Source: Marivita sp965656765
Lineage (GTDB): Bacteria; Pseudomonadota; Alphaproteobacteria; Rhodobacterales; Rhodobacteraceae
NCBI RefSeq assembly: GCF_965656765.1
Contig: NZ_CBFHLV010000009.1
Coordinates: 1 to 64,000 of the forward strand
Direction: 5' to 3'
DNA length: 64,000 nt
Notes under the pieces: model-generated
What the model saw: the letters and a program-made list of their open reading frames with translations, nothing else
The model's database searches: none
Told to the model about the DNA's origin: nothing
Translations under genes and position numbers: made by a program
In this document: positions 19,405-26,383 of the stretch, in pieces
Position numbering within the stretch: position 1 is the first letter of the stretch
Layout of the letters: each line of letters begins with the position of its first letter

Positions 19405-19641
19405 CTAGCGCCCGAAGTTTTCGTCTTTCTTTTGGCCTTCGATCCGTGCGCGGATAAAGGCACGAGCCTTACGTTCGGCCATGCGCACTCGAATCGCGGT
19501 CAGGAACGCCTCTTCCAGAGTGGTCGACGCGGCCCCAAGCTCGGCCGCGACTTCCATGAAAAAACGATCATCATCGAGATGCTTCATCGCTTTGAGCGTG
19601 TCGTCGGCGAGCTTTTCAGCGAGGTCTTGAACCATCGACAT
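19405..19641 (-). CDS. small hypothetical protein, 78 residues
   Basis: A short, charged, helical protein (MSMVQDLAEKLADDTLKAM...) without signal peptide or membrane segment. AAGGA lies eight bases before the ATG. It sits 11 bases after the alpha/beta hydrolase and 30 bases before the HD gene, so it is likely expressed with both. I do not recognise a characterised family. Confidence 0.65.
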   Translation of the reverse strand: MSMVQDLAEKLADDTLKAMKHLDDDRFFMEVAAELGAASTTLEEAFLTAIRVRMAERKARAFIRARIEGQKKDENFGR

Positions 19642-19652
19642 GCGGCGTATCC

Positions 19653-20306
19653 TTAGCGACTGTTTTCAGTGAGGCGGCGTTTCACATAGGTGCTTACATG
19701 GTCGATCATCGTGTCCATGTGAGGCTCTTTGAAGAAGTGATCCGCGCCTTCGATTTCTGTGTGCGTGACGGTGATGCCTTTTTGCTCGGCCAGTTTGCCG
19801 ACCAGAGAGGTCGTGTCCGCTGGCGGCGCGACCCGGTCACCGGTGCCGTTGATGATCAGGCCCGAAGACGGGCAGGGCGCCAGGAATGAGAAGTCATACA
19901 TATTGGCAGGTGGCGAAACCGAGATGAATCCTGTGATCTCGGGACGGCGCATCAAAAGCTGCATGCCGATCCACGCGCCGAAGCTGAAACCTGCAACCCA
20001 GCAATGCTTGGAGTTGTTGTTCATCGATTGCAGGTAATCGAGCGCAGAAGCTGCATCGCTAAGCTCACCAATGCCCTGATCATATTCGCCCTGACTTCGT
20101 CCCACACCGCGGAAGTTGAAGCGCAGCACGGTGAAGCCCATGTTGTAGAAGGCGTAGTGCAGGTTGTAGACCACCTTGTTGTTCATCGTGCCGCCGAATT
20201 GCGGGTGCGGGTGCAGGATGATCGCGATCGGTGCATCGCTTTCTTTTTGGGGATGATAGCGGCCTTCGAGGCGGCCTTCGGGTCCGGGAAAAATCACCTC
20301 GGGCAT
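19653..20306 (-). CDS. alpha/beta hydrolase (COG2945-like)
   Basis: A 217-residue single-domain hydrolase with a complete Ser-Asp-His triad: the nucleophile elbow GFSFG (Ser108), Asp157 in GTGDRVAPP, and His190 in GADHFF. HPHPQFGGTMNNKVV and RFNFRGVGRSQG are typical of this subfamily. It diverges from iscR across a 173-base region and heads the minus-strand group that ends with the SDR. The substrate is unknown. From memory, its place next to iscR recurs in Rhodobacteraceae. Confidence 0.85.
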   Translation of the reverse strand: MPEVIFPGPEGRLEGRYHPQKESDAPIAIILHPHPQFGGTMNNKVVYNLHYAFYNMGFTVLRFNFRGVGRSQGEYDQGIGELSDAASALDYLQSMNNNSKHCWVAGFSFGAWIGMQLLMRRPEITGFISVSPPANMYDFSFLAPCPSSGLIINGTGDRVAPPADTTSLVGKLAEQKGITVTHTEIEGADHFFKEPHMDTMIDHVSTYVKRRLTENSR

Positions 20307-20354
20307 AGGCGGTGGTGGCTCCTGATTGCGGTCTGGTGCAGCCGTCCGTCAATC

Positions 20355-20383
20355 TTGACAGCTTCACTCAGGCTTCTTAGAAT
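20355..20383 (+). promoter_or_regulatory. sigma-70-type promoter of the iscR-suf operon
   Basis: TTGACA at 20355-20360 is followed after exactly 17 bases by TAGAAT at 20378-20383. This is a near-consensus promoter about 100 bases upstream of the iscR ATG. The -10 hexamer lies inside the TTAGAA/TTCTAA dyad described separately. Transcription would begin near 20390. Confidence 0.8.
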
Positions 20384-20391
20384 GGTTCTAA
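20377..20391 (+). promoter_or_regulatory. iron-responsive operator overlapping the iscR -10 box
   Basis: TTAGAATGGTTCTAA is a perfect dyad (TTAGAA-N3-TTCTAA) covering the -10 hexamer. In Rhodobacterales, suf/isc genes are known to carry an iron-responsive box bound by the local IscR. This position would let a bound repressor block RNA polymerase, giving autoregulation of iscR and the suf genes. The match to the published consensus is from memory. Confidence 0.7.
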
Positions 20392-20433
20392 ATCGGGAAT
20401 ATCCCCGAGATGGTTACCCGCACATAGGCAATT

Positions 20434-20464
20434 GCCCCTGCAAGGTCAATTGTGTCGCAGGGGC
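20434..20464 (+). promoter_or_regulatory. leader hairpin just upstream of iscR
   Basis: GCCCCTGC (20434-20441) and GCAGGGGC (20457-20464) can pair as an 8-bp stem with a 15-base loop. The hairpin ends about five bases before the GGGAG ribosome site of iscR, so it could affect translation or mRNA stability. No known riboswitch class is recognised. Confidence 0.4.
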
Positions 20465-20479
20465 GTTTGGGAGACGACC

Positions 20480-20938
20480 ATGAAACTGAGCACGAAAGGT
20501 CGGTATGCAATGGTCGCCCTGGCAGATATCGCGCTGCAACCGGATGGGACATTGGTGACGCTTGGCGATATTGCCCAGCGACAGGATATCTCTCTGCCGT
20601 ATCTTGAGCAGCTGTTCGTCAAGCTGCGTCGTTCAGGCCTGGTCACGTCGGTGCGTGGACCCGGCGGTGGGTATCGGTTGTCGCGTTCGCCCAGCGAGAT
20701 CCGCGTGGTCGATGTGCTGTCCGCTGTCGATGAGACAGTGGATGCGATGCACAAGGGGGCCGGTGCATCGGGCGGTCTGTCCGGCAGTCGGGCGCAATCG
20801 ATGACCAACCGCTTGTGGGAAGGATTGTCGGCGCATGTTTACGTGTTCCTGCATCAGACGCGGTTGTCAGATGTGGTGGGCAATACATTGGCCCCATGTC
20901 CGGCGGTTCCAAACCTTTTTGCCGTGGTGGATGACTGA
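20480..20938 (+). CDS. iscR: Rrf2-family iron-sulfur regulator IscR, single-cysteine type
   Basis: A 152-residue Rrf2-family winged-helix repressor. The N terminus is canonical: MKLSTKGRYAMVALADIAL, helix-turn-helix around residues 28-52, and the wing RGPGGGYRL. The region that in E. coli IscR carries three [2Fe-2S] cysteines is here HKGAGASGGLSGSRAQS, with none. The only cysteine is Cys140. The IscR described from Rhodobacter sphaeroides is likewise of a single-cysteine type that still represses Fe-S genes. The ATG at 20480 is chosen over an extension to 20432 because it gives the standard N terminus and has GGGAG upstream. It is the first gene of the suf operon. Confidence 0.92.
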   Translation: MKLSTKGRYAMVALADIALQPDGTLVTLGDIAQRQDISLPYLEQLFVKLRRSGLVTSVRGPGGGYRLSRSPSEIRVVDVLSAVDETVDAMHKGAGASGGLSGSRAQSMTNRLWEGLSAHVYVFLHQTRLSDVVGNTLAPCPAVPNLFAVVDD

Positions 20939-21049
20939 TGGAGTTGCATTGGCTGCGCCAATCCGACAGGAAGAGGGCTTTGCCCTCGTCGTGCGCAGCG
21001 CGATCGCTCCGTGGTATTTGGGGTTCAAAGACGCGTGGGGCGGTCTGAA
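20939..21049 (+). other. gap between iscR and the cysteine desulfurase
   Basis: This 111-base stretch contains a GAGGGC-TTT-GCCCTC hairpin (20973-20987). A 36-codon open frame begins with an ATG overlapping the iscR stop (20938) and ends just before the next ATG. Its product has no recognisable features, so I treat it as spacer. The hairpin may mark RNA processing between the two genes. Confidence 0.4.
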
Positions 21050-22093
21050 ATGTCGCGCGTGTATCTTGATTACAATGCAACGGTGCCCCTGAGGACTGAG
21101 GCGCGCGCCGCGATGATTGCGGCGATGGATGTGGCAGGTAACCCGTCGTCGGTTCATGCCGAGGGTCGGGCCGCCAAGGGTTTGGTTGAGCGGGCGCGGA
21201 CGCAGGTGGCGACGGCGTTTGGCGCGGATGGCGCAGATGTGGTGTTCGTTTCGGGGGCGACCGAGGCTGCGGCGTTGGCCTGTGCTGGACGCGGGTTGGT
21301 CGGAGCTGACATCGAGCATGACGCGGTGCGGTCTTGGATTGATCCGGTTCTGTCAGTTGACGCAAATGGGCAGGTGGGGGTGACCGAGCCGGAGCGTACG
21401 GCGTTGCAATTGGCCAATTCGGAAACGGGTGTGATCCAAGATCTTCCGCAGGGATTGGCCGTGGTGGATGCGACGCAAGCCTTCGGCAAGATTCCGGTCG
21501 CGTTCAACTGGCTTGGATGCCAGATGGCACTGATTTCAGCGCATAAGCTAGGTGGCCCCAAGGGTATTGGCGCATTGGTGATGAAGCGCGGCACGGACTT
21601 GGCGGCGCAAATTAAGGGCGGGGGTCAGGAAATGGGGCGTCGCTCTGGCACGGAAAACATTGTCGGCATTGCGGGCTTTGGTGCTGTCGCAGAGGCCTCG
21701 GCGCGGGATTTGGATGCGGGGGTTTGGGATCGGGTGGAAAAACTTAGAAACATTCTAGATTCTACACTTGAGGCTGACGCAAAAGAGACTATTTTTGTCG
21801 GGAAAGAGGGGCGACGCCTTCCGAACACGACGTGTTTCTCAACCCCCGGCTGGAAGGGCGAGACACAAGTAATGCAGATGGATTTGGCGGGCTTTGCCAT
21901 CAGCGCCGGGTCCGCCTGTTCAAGTGGTAAGGTCAAGGCGAGCGCGGTTCTGACTGCGATGGGGTTCGATACGGCTGCCGCGAGTAGCGCGATCCGCGTG
22001 TCGCTGGGGCCGGAGACAACTGAAGACGATGTGATGCGGTTTGCCGAGACATGGCTGACCAAATGGAACAAACACCGCGCGCGAGCCGCGTGA
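21050..22093 (+). CDS. group I (NifS/IscS-like) cysteine desulfurase
   Basis: A 347-residue PLP enzyme that takes sulfur from cysteine for Fe-S cluster assembly. It keeps the N-terminal YLDYNAT, the PLP lysine in SAHKLGGPKG (Lys166), VDATQAFGK, the RRSGTEN block and the active-site loop SAGSACSSGK (Cys290). It is shorter than typical IscS, and the usual GATEANN block reads GATEAAA. It starts at the ATG at 21050; the frame extends to 21011 without a better site. SufS is encoded further down, so the operon has two desulfurases. It lies 20 bases before sufB. Confidence 0.88.
   Translation: MSRVYLDYNATVPLRTEARAAMIAAMDVAGNPSSVHAEGRAAKGLVERARTQVATAFGADGADVVFVSGATEAAALACAGRGLVGADIEHDAVRSWIDPVLSVDANGQVGVTEPERTALQLANSETGVIQDLPQGLAVVDATQAFGKIPVAFNWLGCQMALISAHKLGGPKGIGALVMKRGTDLAAQIKGGGQEMGRRSGTENIVGIAGFGAVAEASARDLDAGVWDRVEKLRNILDSTLEADAKETIFVGKEGRRLPNTTCFSTPGWKGETQVMQMDLAGFAISAGSACSSGKVKASAVLTAMGFDTAAASSAIRVSLGPETTEDDVMRFAETWLTKWNKHRARAA
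21744..21758 (+). promoter_or_regulatory. operator-like dyad inside the cysteine desulfurase gene
   Basis: TTAGAAACATTCTAG differs from a perfect TTAGAA-N3-TTCTAA dyad at one base and so resembles the operator at the iscR promoter. It is within the coding sequence about 360 bases upstream of sufB. The local DNA is A+T-rich relative to the gene. It may be an internal IscR site or a coincidence. Confidence 0.35.
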
Positions 22094-22113
22094 GACAACA
22101 CAGGGGTGCAAAC

Positions 22114-23637
22114 ATGGCTGCTTTAGACAACGGGACCGTCAAAGAAGGCGTGGATCAGGACACTGTCGATGCGGTGCGCGAGGTCGGTGGAGCCTACAAG
22201 CACGGCTGGAACACCGATATCGAGATGGACTACGCGCCCAAGGGCCTGAACACTGATATCGTCAAGTTGATTTCGGAAAAGAACAATGAGCCGCAGTGGA
22301 TGACAGACTGGCGGCTCGAAGCCTATGAGCGCTGGCTTCAGAAAGAAGAGCCGAAATGGGCTATGGTCGACTATCCTGAAATCGACTTTCAGGATCAGTA
22401 CTACTATGCACGTCCCAAGAGCATGGAGGTAAAGCCAAAGTCTTTGGACGAGGTCGATCCCAAACTGCTGGCGACCTACGAAAAGTTGGGTATCCCGCTT
22501 AAGGAGCAGATGATCCTTGCAGGCGTCGAGGGCGCGGAGGATGCGCCAGCCGAAGGCCGCAAGGTGGCGGTAGACGCGGTGTTTGATTCTGTATCCGTCG
22601 GCACAACATTCCAAAAAGAGCTGAAAGAGGCGGGCGTAATCTTCTGCTCTATCTCTGAGGCGATTCAGGATCATCCGGAACTGGTCAAGAAATACCTCGG
22701 GTCAGTCGTACCGGTGTCTGATAACTATTATGCGACGCTGAACAGCGCGGTCTTTTCAGACGGATCGTTTGTTTACGTCCCGCCGGGCGTTCGGTGCCCG
22801 ATGGAGCTGTCGACCTATTTCCGCATCAACGCTGAGAATACGGGCCAGTTCGAGCGGACGCTGATCATCGCCGACAAGGGCAGTTATGTGTCCTACCTCG
22901 AAGGCTGTACCGCGCCGCAGCGGGATACATCGCAGCTTCATGCTGCAGTGGTCGAGATCATCATCGAAGAAGACGCCGAGGTGAAATACTCCACGGTTCA
23001 AAACTGGTATCCGGGTGATGAGAACGGCAAAGGCGGCATCTATAACTTTGTCACCAAGCGCGCCGATTGCCGGGGTGATCGGGCCAAGGTCATGTGGACC
23101 CAAGTTGAGACCGGGTCGGCGGTGACGTGGAAATACCCGTCCTGTATCCTGCGTGGCGACGACAGCCAGGGCGAGTTTTATTCGATCGCCATCGCCAACA
23201 ACATGCAGCAAGCGGATACCGGCACCAAGATGGTGCATCTGGGCAAGAACACCAAGTCGCGCATCGTGTCCAAGGGCATCAGCGCGGGCAAGGCGCAGAA
23301 CACCTATCGCGGGCTGGTGTCGATGCACCCGAAGGCGAAGGATAGCCGCAACTATACCCAGTGCGATAGCTTGTTGATCGGGTCGGAATGTGGCGCGCAC
23401 ACGGTGCCTTATATCGAGGTCAAGAACAACTCGAGCCGTGTGGAACACGAAGCGACGACGTCCAAGGTAGATGATGATCAGCTGTTCTATTGCCGCCAGC
23501 GCGGCATGGACGAGGAAGAGGCCGTGGCCTTGGTCGTCAACGGGTTCTGCCGCGACGTGTTGCAGGCATTGCCGATGGAATTCGCAATGGAAGCTCAGCA
23601 GCTTGTGGCGATCTCGCTTGAAGGATCGGTTGGGTAA
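22114..23637 (+). CDS. sufB: Fe-S assembly scaffold subunit SufB
   Basis: A 507-residue SufB, the scaffold subunit of the SufBCD complex on which Fe-S clusters are built. Typical blocks include EPQWMTDWRLEAYERW, SVVPVSDNYYATLNSAVFSDGSFVYVPPGV, the SYLEGCTAP segment with its conserved cysteine, NWYPGD, and SRVEHEATTSK near the C terminus. The ATG at 22114 follows CAGGGGTGC and gives the standard length; the longer frame overlaps the previous gene. The operon partners sufC and sufD are separated from it by four other genes. Confidence 0.96.
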   Translation: MAALDNGTVKEGVDQDTVDAVREVGGAYKHGWNTDIEMDYAPKGLNTDIVKLISEKNNEPQWMTDWRLEAYERWLQKEEPKWAMVDYPEIDFQDQYYYARPKSMEVKPKSLDEVDPKLLATYEKLGIPLKEQMILAGVEGAEDAPAEGRKVAVDAVFDSVSVGTTFQKELKEAGVIFCSISEAIQDHPELVKKYLGSVVPVSDNYYATLNSAVFSDGSFVYVPPGVRCPMELSTYFRINAENTGQFERTLIIADKGSYVSYLEGCTAPQRDTSQLHAAVVEIIIEEDAEVKYSTVQNWYPGDENGKGGIYNFVTKRADCRGDRAKVMWTQVETGSAVTWKYPSCILRGDDSQGEFYSIAIANNMQQADTGTKMVHLGKNTKSRIVSKGISAGKAQNTYRGLVSMHPKAKDSRNYTQCDSLLIGSECGAHTVPYIEVKNNSSRVEHEATTSKVDDDQLFYCRQRGMDEEEAVALVVNGFCRDVLQALPMEFAMEAQQLVAISLEGSVG

Positions 23638-23648
23638 GGAGAGCCGGG

Positions 23649-23667
23649 ACAGGCCATAAAGGCCTGT
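23649..23667 (+). terminator. hairpin just after sufB
   Basis: ACAGGCC, ATAAA loop, GGCCTGT form a perfect 7-bp stem starting 11 bases after the sufB stop. There is no clear U-run, so it may cause partial termination or stabilise the upstream mRNA. It marks the left edge of the four-gene insertion in the suf operon. Confidence 0.45.
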
Positions 23668-23682
23668 TCTGCACAACGTGCT

Positions 23683-23862
23683 ATGTCCGTCGCATCCATC
23701 CTAATGACATCGGTCGTGACGGGCGTTTTTTGCGCAGCGTTTGCGGTGGTCGTCGATCTGATCACAGATGCTTTGGCGATTTGGGCTGTGATGTGTCTGG
23801 CCTTTGTGTCTGGGTTCGCCGGATCGCTCTTGGCGCAAATGGTATTAAAGAGGAAAGCATGA
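23683..23862 (+). CDS. 59-residue membrane protein, translationally coupled to the YbjQ-type gene
   Basis: An ATG at 23683 opens a 59-codon frame of MSVASILMTSVVTGVFC type. It has two hydrophobic segments (about residues 5-25 and 32-54) separated by DLITDA, and a basic tail LKRKA. Its TGA overlaps the ATG of the YbjQ-type gene (ATGA at 23859-23862), which supports it being translated. No strong ribosome site is visible upstream. I do not recognise a family. Two membrane helices suggest a small inner-membrane hairpin protein. Confidence 0.55.
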   Translation: MSVASILMTSVVTGVFCAAFAVVVDLITDALAIWAVMCLAFVSGFAGSLLAQMVLKRKA

Positions 23863-24179
23863 TTATCACGACAACCAACTCCATCGAAGGCCACAAAATT
23901 CTTGAATACAAAGGGATCGTTGTGGGTGAGGCGATCATGGGGGCCAATGTGGTCCGTGATGTGTTCGCCTCGATCACCGATATCGTCGGGGGCCGGTCGG
24001 GTGCCTATGAGGCCAAGCTGCAGGATGCGCGCGATGTCGCGATGCGCGAGCTGGAACAGCGCGCTGTTGCAGTGGGTGGCAACGCTGTGGTCGGCGTGGA
24101 CCTAGATTATGAGGTCGTCGGAAACTCGATGTTGATGGTGTCTGCCAGCGGTACGGCTGTGCTGACGGATCGTGGGTAA
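23859..24179 (+). CDS. YbjQ/UPF0145-family protein
   Basis: A 106-residue protein recognisable as the YbjQ (UPF0145) family by its N terminus and by GEAIMGANVVRDVFASITDI, the GGRSGAYEAKL segment, and GGNAVVGVDLDYEV. These small proteins form oligomeric barrels but have no firm biochemical role. It is coupled to a small membrane protein upstream and lies inside the suf operon. Confidence 0.85.
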   Translation: MIITTTNSIEGHKILEYKGIVVGEAIMGANVVRDVFASITDIVGGRSGAYEAKLQDARDVAMRELEQRAVAVGGNAVVGVDLDYEVVGNSMLMVSASGTAVLTDRG

Positions 24180-24191
24180 GGGACGGTTTCG

Positions 24192-24977
24192 GTGGGAAAG
24201 ACGTCCAATCCAATCGCCAAGAAGGCGTTTGCTCCATTCCAGATCCGGGGTGGCAAGCAGCGGCTTCCGGCTGCGGATGTGATCCGAACGTCCGTGTTCG
24301 GAGAAACGGTCTTTTTCAGCATCGGAACACCACGTGACTTCATTCAGAAGAACTATCACTCCAAGGGTGTCTTCTATGAGATGGAAGAGCTTGAGATCAT
24401 CCGAAGAGCGTTCCAACCCGGTGGGCGTTTCATTGATATCGGGGCCAATGTTGGAAATCACGCATTGTTTGTGGCCAAATTCCTAAGCCCGTCAGAGGTG
24501 GTGGTCGTTGAGCCGAATCCAGTGGCCTACAACGTCTTGTTTAGCAATGTCCTGCTTAACCAGCTGGACGATGTGTTTGACATGAACTGGATCGGCTACG
24601 GCATCTCGGATGATCCCAATGCAACCTTCGGAATGGCGTTTCGCAAGGGCAATGTTGGGGCAGGTCGCATGGTTGCCGGTTCGGGTGATATTACCACGGT
24701 ACGGGTCGACGACGTTGTCGGAGACCGACATGCAGATTTCATCAAGATCGACGTAGAAGGCATGGAGATGCAGGTCCTGAATTCCATGGAGGCGACAATC
24801 GAACGATGCCGTCCGCGCATCTTTGTCGAGGTCGATGAAAATAACCGTGCCGCGTTTGAAGCCTGGGTCGAGGTGTCGGATTATACGTCTGTGCAGCGGT
24901 TCAAGCGGTATCCTGAGAATGAAAACCATCTGTTGGTGCATGACGGCGACGAAAACTGGGTATTGGCAACATCATGA
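24192..24977 (+). CDS. FkbM-family methyltransferase
   Basis: A 261-residue SAM-dependent methyltransferase starting at a GTG at 24192, with AAGGGA about eight bases upstream. The FkbM pattern is visible: GGRFIDIGANVGNHALF (SAM site), VVVEPNP, the acidic DFIKIDVEGMEMQVL motif, and RPRIFVEVDE. Family members O-methylate sugars or natural products. Its stop overlaps the start of the next methyltransferase-like gene by four bases. It has no evident connection to Fe-S assembly although it lies between sufB and sufC. Confidence 0.85.
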   Translation: MGKTSNPIAKKAFAPFQIRGGKQRLPAADVIRTSVFGETVFFSIGTPRDFIQKNYHSKGVFYEMEELEIIRRAFQPGGRFIDIGANVGNHALFVAKFLSPSEVVVVEPNPVAYNVLFSNVLLNQLDDVFDMNWIGYGISDDPNATFGMAFRKGNVGAGRMVAGSGDITTVRVDDVVGDRHADFIKIDVEGMEMQVLNSMEATIERCRPRIFVEVDENNRAAFEAWVEVSDYTSVQRFKRYPENENHLLVHDGDENWVLATS

Positions 24978-25585
24978 CTGGCGCAGCCGCAACACCCACA
25001 GTCATAGAACGGCCTGTTCTGACCTTTCCTTCGGAGGTCAGTGAATGGGTTCGCGACCTTTATTCGCAGTCCGATGTGATCCTTGAATACGGCAGCGGCG
25101 GGTCAACCGTCTTGGCGTCAGAGATGGAAGGCAAGACGGTTTATTCGGTCGAATCCGATCCTGACTGGTGCCAGATGATGCAGACCTATTTTGATCACGC
25201 GGGCTCCACCTCCGAGGTTAATTTGCACTACGCGAATATTGGGCCAGTTGGAAAATGGGGGCGGCCCAAGACTGACGCGAAATGGACGCGGTATCATCGC
25301 TATCCGAACTCGGTGTGGGATCTTGAAGGCTTTGCTGCGCCGGATTTGGTTCTGGTCGATGGGCGGTTCCGGGTGGCATGTGTGATGACAACTTTGCTGC
25401 GAACGGAAAAACCGGTGACGCTACTATTTGATGACTATGTCGGGCGCAAACAGTACCAGCGTGTCGAGCGGTTTATAGAGCCTGTCGAAATCCGCGGGCG
25501 GATGGCGCGCTTCGACATTGTGCCGACCGAACTGCCAAAGCGCGATCTGACGGAAATTCTGACACTTTATACGAAATCATTCTGA
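24974..25585 (+). CDS. class I SAM-methyltransferase-like protein
   Basis: A 203-residue protein with a Rossmann-type SAM motif ILEYGSGGSTVLAS (about residues 36-49), an acidic strand end in VYSVESDPDWC, and a later LVLVDGRFRVACV. It resembles small methyltransferase-like proteins that travel with FkbM-type and glycan genes. Translation is coupled to the FkbM gene (ATGA overlap). The substrate is unknown. Confidence 0.7.
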   Translation: MTGAAATPTVIERPVLTFPSEVSEWVRDLYSQSDVILEYGSGGSTVLASEMEGKTVYSVESDPDWCQMMQTYFDHAGSTSEVNLHYANIGPVGKWGRPKTDAKWTRYHRYPNSVWDLEGFAAPDLVLVDGRFRVACVMTTLLRTEKPVTLLFDDYVGRKQYQRVERFIEPVEIRGRMARFDIVPTELPKRDLTEILTLYTKSF

Positions 25586-25600
25586 CGCCGCGGGCGTCAG
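25582..25600 (+). terminator. hairpin spanning the methyltransferase stop codon, before sufC
   Basis: CTGACGCC, GCG loop, GGCGTCAG form a perfect 8-bp GC-rich stem that includes the TGA stop (25583-25585). No U-run follows. It sits 28 bases before sufC and marks the right edge of the insertion in the suf operon. Confidence 0.45.
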
Positions 25601-25627
25601 GCATCGAAATACGAGAGAGGGAAAGAA

Positions 25628-26383
25628 ATGCTGGAAATCAAAAACTTGCACGTCAGTCTTGAAGAAGAGGACAAGCAGATCCTCAAAGGTGTGAACCTGA
25701 CGGTCGAGGCCGGCAAGGTGCATGCGATTATGGGCCCGAACGGATCGGGCAAATCGACGTTGTCCTACGTGCTGTCCGGCAAAGATGGCTATGAGGTGAC
25801 CGATGGCACCGCCACGCTGGAAGGTGAAGACATTCTGGACATGGAGCCTGAAGAGCGTGCGGCGGCCGGTGTCTTTCTGGCGTTCCAGTATCCGGTTGAA
25901 ATTCCCGGTGTCGGCAACATGACGTTCCTGCGCACAGCGGTAAATTCCCAGCGAAAGGCGCGCGGTCAGGAAGAGATGTCTGCGACGGACTTCCTCAAAG
26001 AGATTCGTGCCAAGGCGAAAGAGCTCAAGATCGATGCAGAAATGCTAAAGCGTCCGGTCAATGTGGGCTTTTCCGGTGGTGAGAAAAAGCGCAACGAAAT
26101 CCTGCAGATGGCGATGCTGGAACCGAAGATGTGCATCCTCGACGAGACAGATTCGGGTCTGGACGTGGACGCGATGAAACTGGTGGCGGATGGCGTGAAC
26201 GCTTTGCGCAACGAAGGCCGTGGATTCCTGGTCATCACGCACTACCAGCGTTTGCTGGATCACATTAAACCCGATGTGGTGCACATCATGGCGGATGGCC
26301 GGATCATCAAGACAGGTGGTCCAGAGTTGGCGCTTGAGGTCGAAAACAACGGTTATGCAGACATTCTGGCGGAGGTGGCGTAA
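25628..26383 (+). CDS. sufC: SufC ATPase
   Basis: A 251-residue ABC-type ATPase of the SufBCD scaffold. Walker A is GPNGSGKST (residues 36-44), the Q-loop is in FLAFQYPVEIPG, the signature is GFSGGEKKR, and Walker B is ILDETDSGLD, the SufC-specific form. An AGAGAGGGAAAG ribosome site precedes the ATG. Its stop overlaps the start of sufD by one base. Confidence 0.97.
   Translation: MLEIKNLHVSLEEEDKQILKGVNLTVEAGKVHAIMGPNGSGKSTLSYVLSGKDGYEVTDGTATLEGEDILDMEPEERAAAGVFLAFQYPVEIPGVGNMTFLRTAVNSQRKARGQEEMSATDFLKEIRAKAKELKIDAEMLKRPVNVGFSGGEKKRNEILQMAMLEPKMCILDETDSGLDVDAMKLVADGVNALRNEGRGFLVITHYQRLLDHIKPDVVHIMADGRIIKTGGPELALEVENNGYADILAEVA

Noticed and set aside
20938..21049. 36-codon frame overlapping the iscR stop
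   Set aside because: The start overlap is suggestive, but the peptide is unstructured, basic and unrecognised, and half of it coincides with a hairpin and spacer sequence.
22756..23676. 306-codon minus-strand frame opposite sufB
   Set aside because: It is a mirror frame of a clearly conserved gene. High-GC codon use creates long antisense frames.
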